This document shows, piece by piece, positions 6,560-6,840 of a DNA stretch of 6,840 nt; within the stretch, counting starts at the first letter, position 1; every line of letters starts with the position of its first letter. Both the position numbers and the translations under genes were made by a program. The notes under the pieces were generated by a model. That model worked only from the letters and a program-made list of their open reading frames with translations. It was not told the origin of the DNA and searched no databases. The stretch comes from JBFJWR01 sp041623535 (lineage in GTDB: Bacteria; Pseudomonadota; Gammaproteobacteria; Pseudomonadales; JBFGWM01): positions 1-6,840 of the forward strand of contig JBFJWR010000159.1 of NCBI GenBank assembly GCA_041623535.1. The letters run 5' to 3'.

Positions 6560-6839
6560 GAAACTGGCGGTCGAGTTCGGCAAGCCCTTCCGGCGTGGCC
6601 CGGTACTCCAGGCCCACCCGTCGCAGGGCCTGCCGGGCATTGTGTGCCCACTCATGATCACGCAGATGCTGTACCTCGCCGGCAAACAAGCCCATTGGCA
6701 GCACTGCCGGTGCTGCGCCGGCCGGTGTGGCGTTTCCGAGTATGGAAGCGGTTTCACTGCCGTAGGAACTGATCAGGCGATCCAGTTGCGGTGCGGGGAT
6801 GCCGGGGAACCGGGACTGCAGTTCCTTGCGCAGGCCAGC
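6555..6839 (-). CDS. glpD: Glycerol-3-phosphate dehydrogenase, C-terminal part (5' end outside window)
   Basis: Translation from the right edge gives 94 residues ending at TAG 6555-6557. They match the C-terminal cap of FAD-dependent GlpD: LRKELQSRFPGIP, then YGSETASILGNA, then EVQHLRDHEWAHNARQAL. E. coli GlpD has comparable YGS, LLGNA and DHEW landmarks in the same order. The enzyme oxidises glycerol 3-phosphate to dihydroxyacetone phosphate and passes electrons to the quinone pool at the inner membrane. The catalytic and FAD regions are outside the window. One oddity is that the usual ALWRRTK after DHEW is replaced by ALRRVGLEY, so this copy is diverged in its tail. A paralogue of the same family is the main alternative. 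The hydrolase gene follows after 43 bases. Confidence 0.82.
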   Translation of the reverse strand, partial: AGLRKELQSRFPGIPAPQLDRLISSYGSETASILGNATPAGAAPAVLPMGLFAGEVQHLRDHEWAHNARQALRRVGLEYRATPEGLAELDRQFH

Positions 6840-6840
6840 G

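Noticed and set aside
6512..6757. N-terminal extension of the hydrolase by 82 residues
   Set aside because: The extension overlaps the GlpD C-terminus in another frame, and a good Shine-Dalgarno favours ATG 6509-6511.

Overview
The window reads as a GC-rich proteobacterial chromosome, most likely a gammaproteobacterium. The cysteine synthase is of the CysK type, the MoxR/VWA pair looks like the kind found in Pseudomonas and relatives, and the promoter and ribosome-binding-site style fits. I cannot name the genus. There are seven protein-coding genes, two of them cut by the window edges. I see no RNA genes, CRISPR array, insertion sequence or prophage gene.

Layout. Bases 3-437 (+) are the C-terminal end of a class III adenylate cyclase. 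It converges, with one base between the stop codons, on a secreted FecR-domain protein (439-1302, -). Behind that, on the same strand, lies cysK (1464-2429, -). A 144-base divergent intergenic region separates cysK from a two-gene operon on the + strand: a MoxR-type AAA+ ATPase (2574-3422) and a CoxE-like von Willebrand A (VWA) protein (3438-4616). A 164-base gap with a good extended -10 promoter then leads to a cytoplasmic coiled-coil protein of unknown function (4781-5557, +). This converges on a monoacylglycerol-lipase/lysophospholipase-like hydrolase (5573-6511, -). The hydrolase follows the C-terminal end of a GlpD-type glycerol-3-phosphate dehydrogenase (6555-6839, -), 43 bases downstream of its stop.

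How the genes may work together. The cyclase and FecR protein probably belong to signalling, although only the cyclase tail is visible. The MoxR and VWA genes are the usual pair of an ATP-driven chaperone-like system that matures or remodels another complex; the client cannot be seen here. The hydrolase and GlpD are metabolically coherent: a lipase that frees glycerol beside an enzyme that oxidises glycerol 3-phosphate. CysK is housekeeping sulfur assimilation.

I do not see a clearly new multi-gene system. The points most worth a second look are the MIDAS variant of the VWA protein, the dyads around the FecR-gene promoter, the dyad around the promoter of the coiled-coil gene, a 10-base tandem duplication inside that gene, and the diverged GlpD C-terminus next to a lipase.
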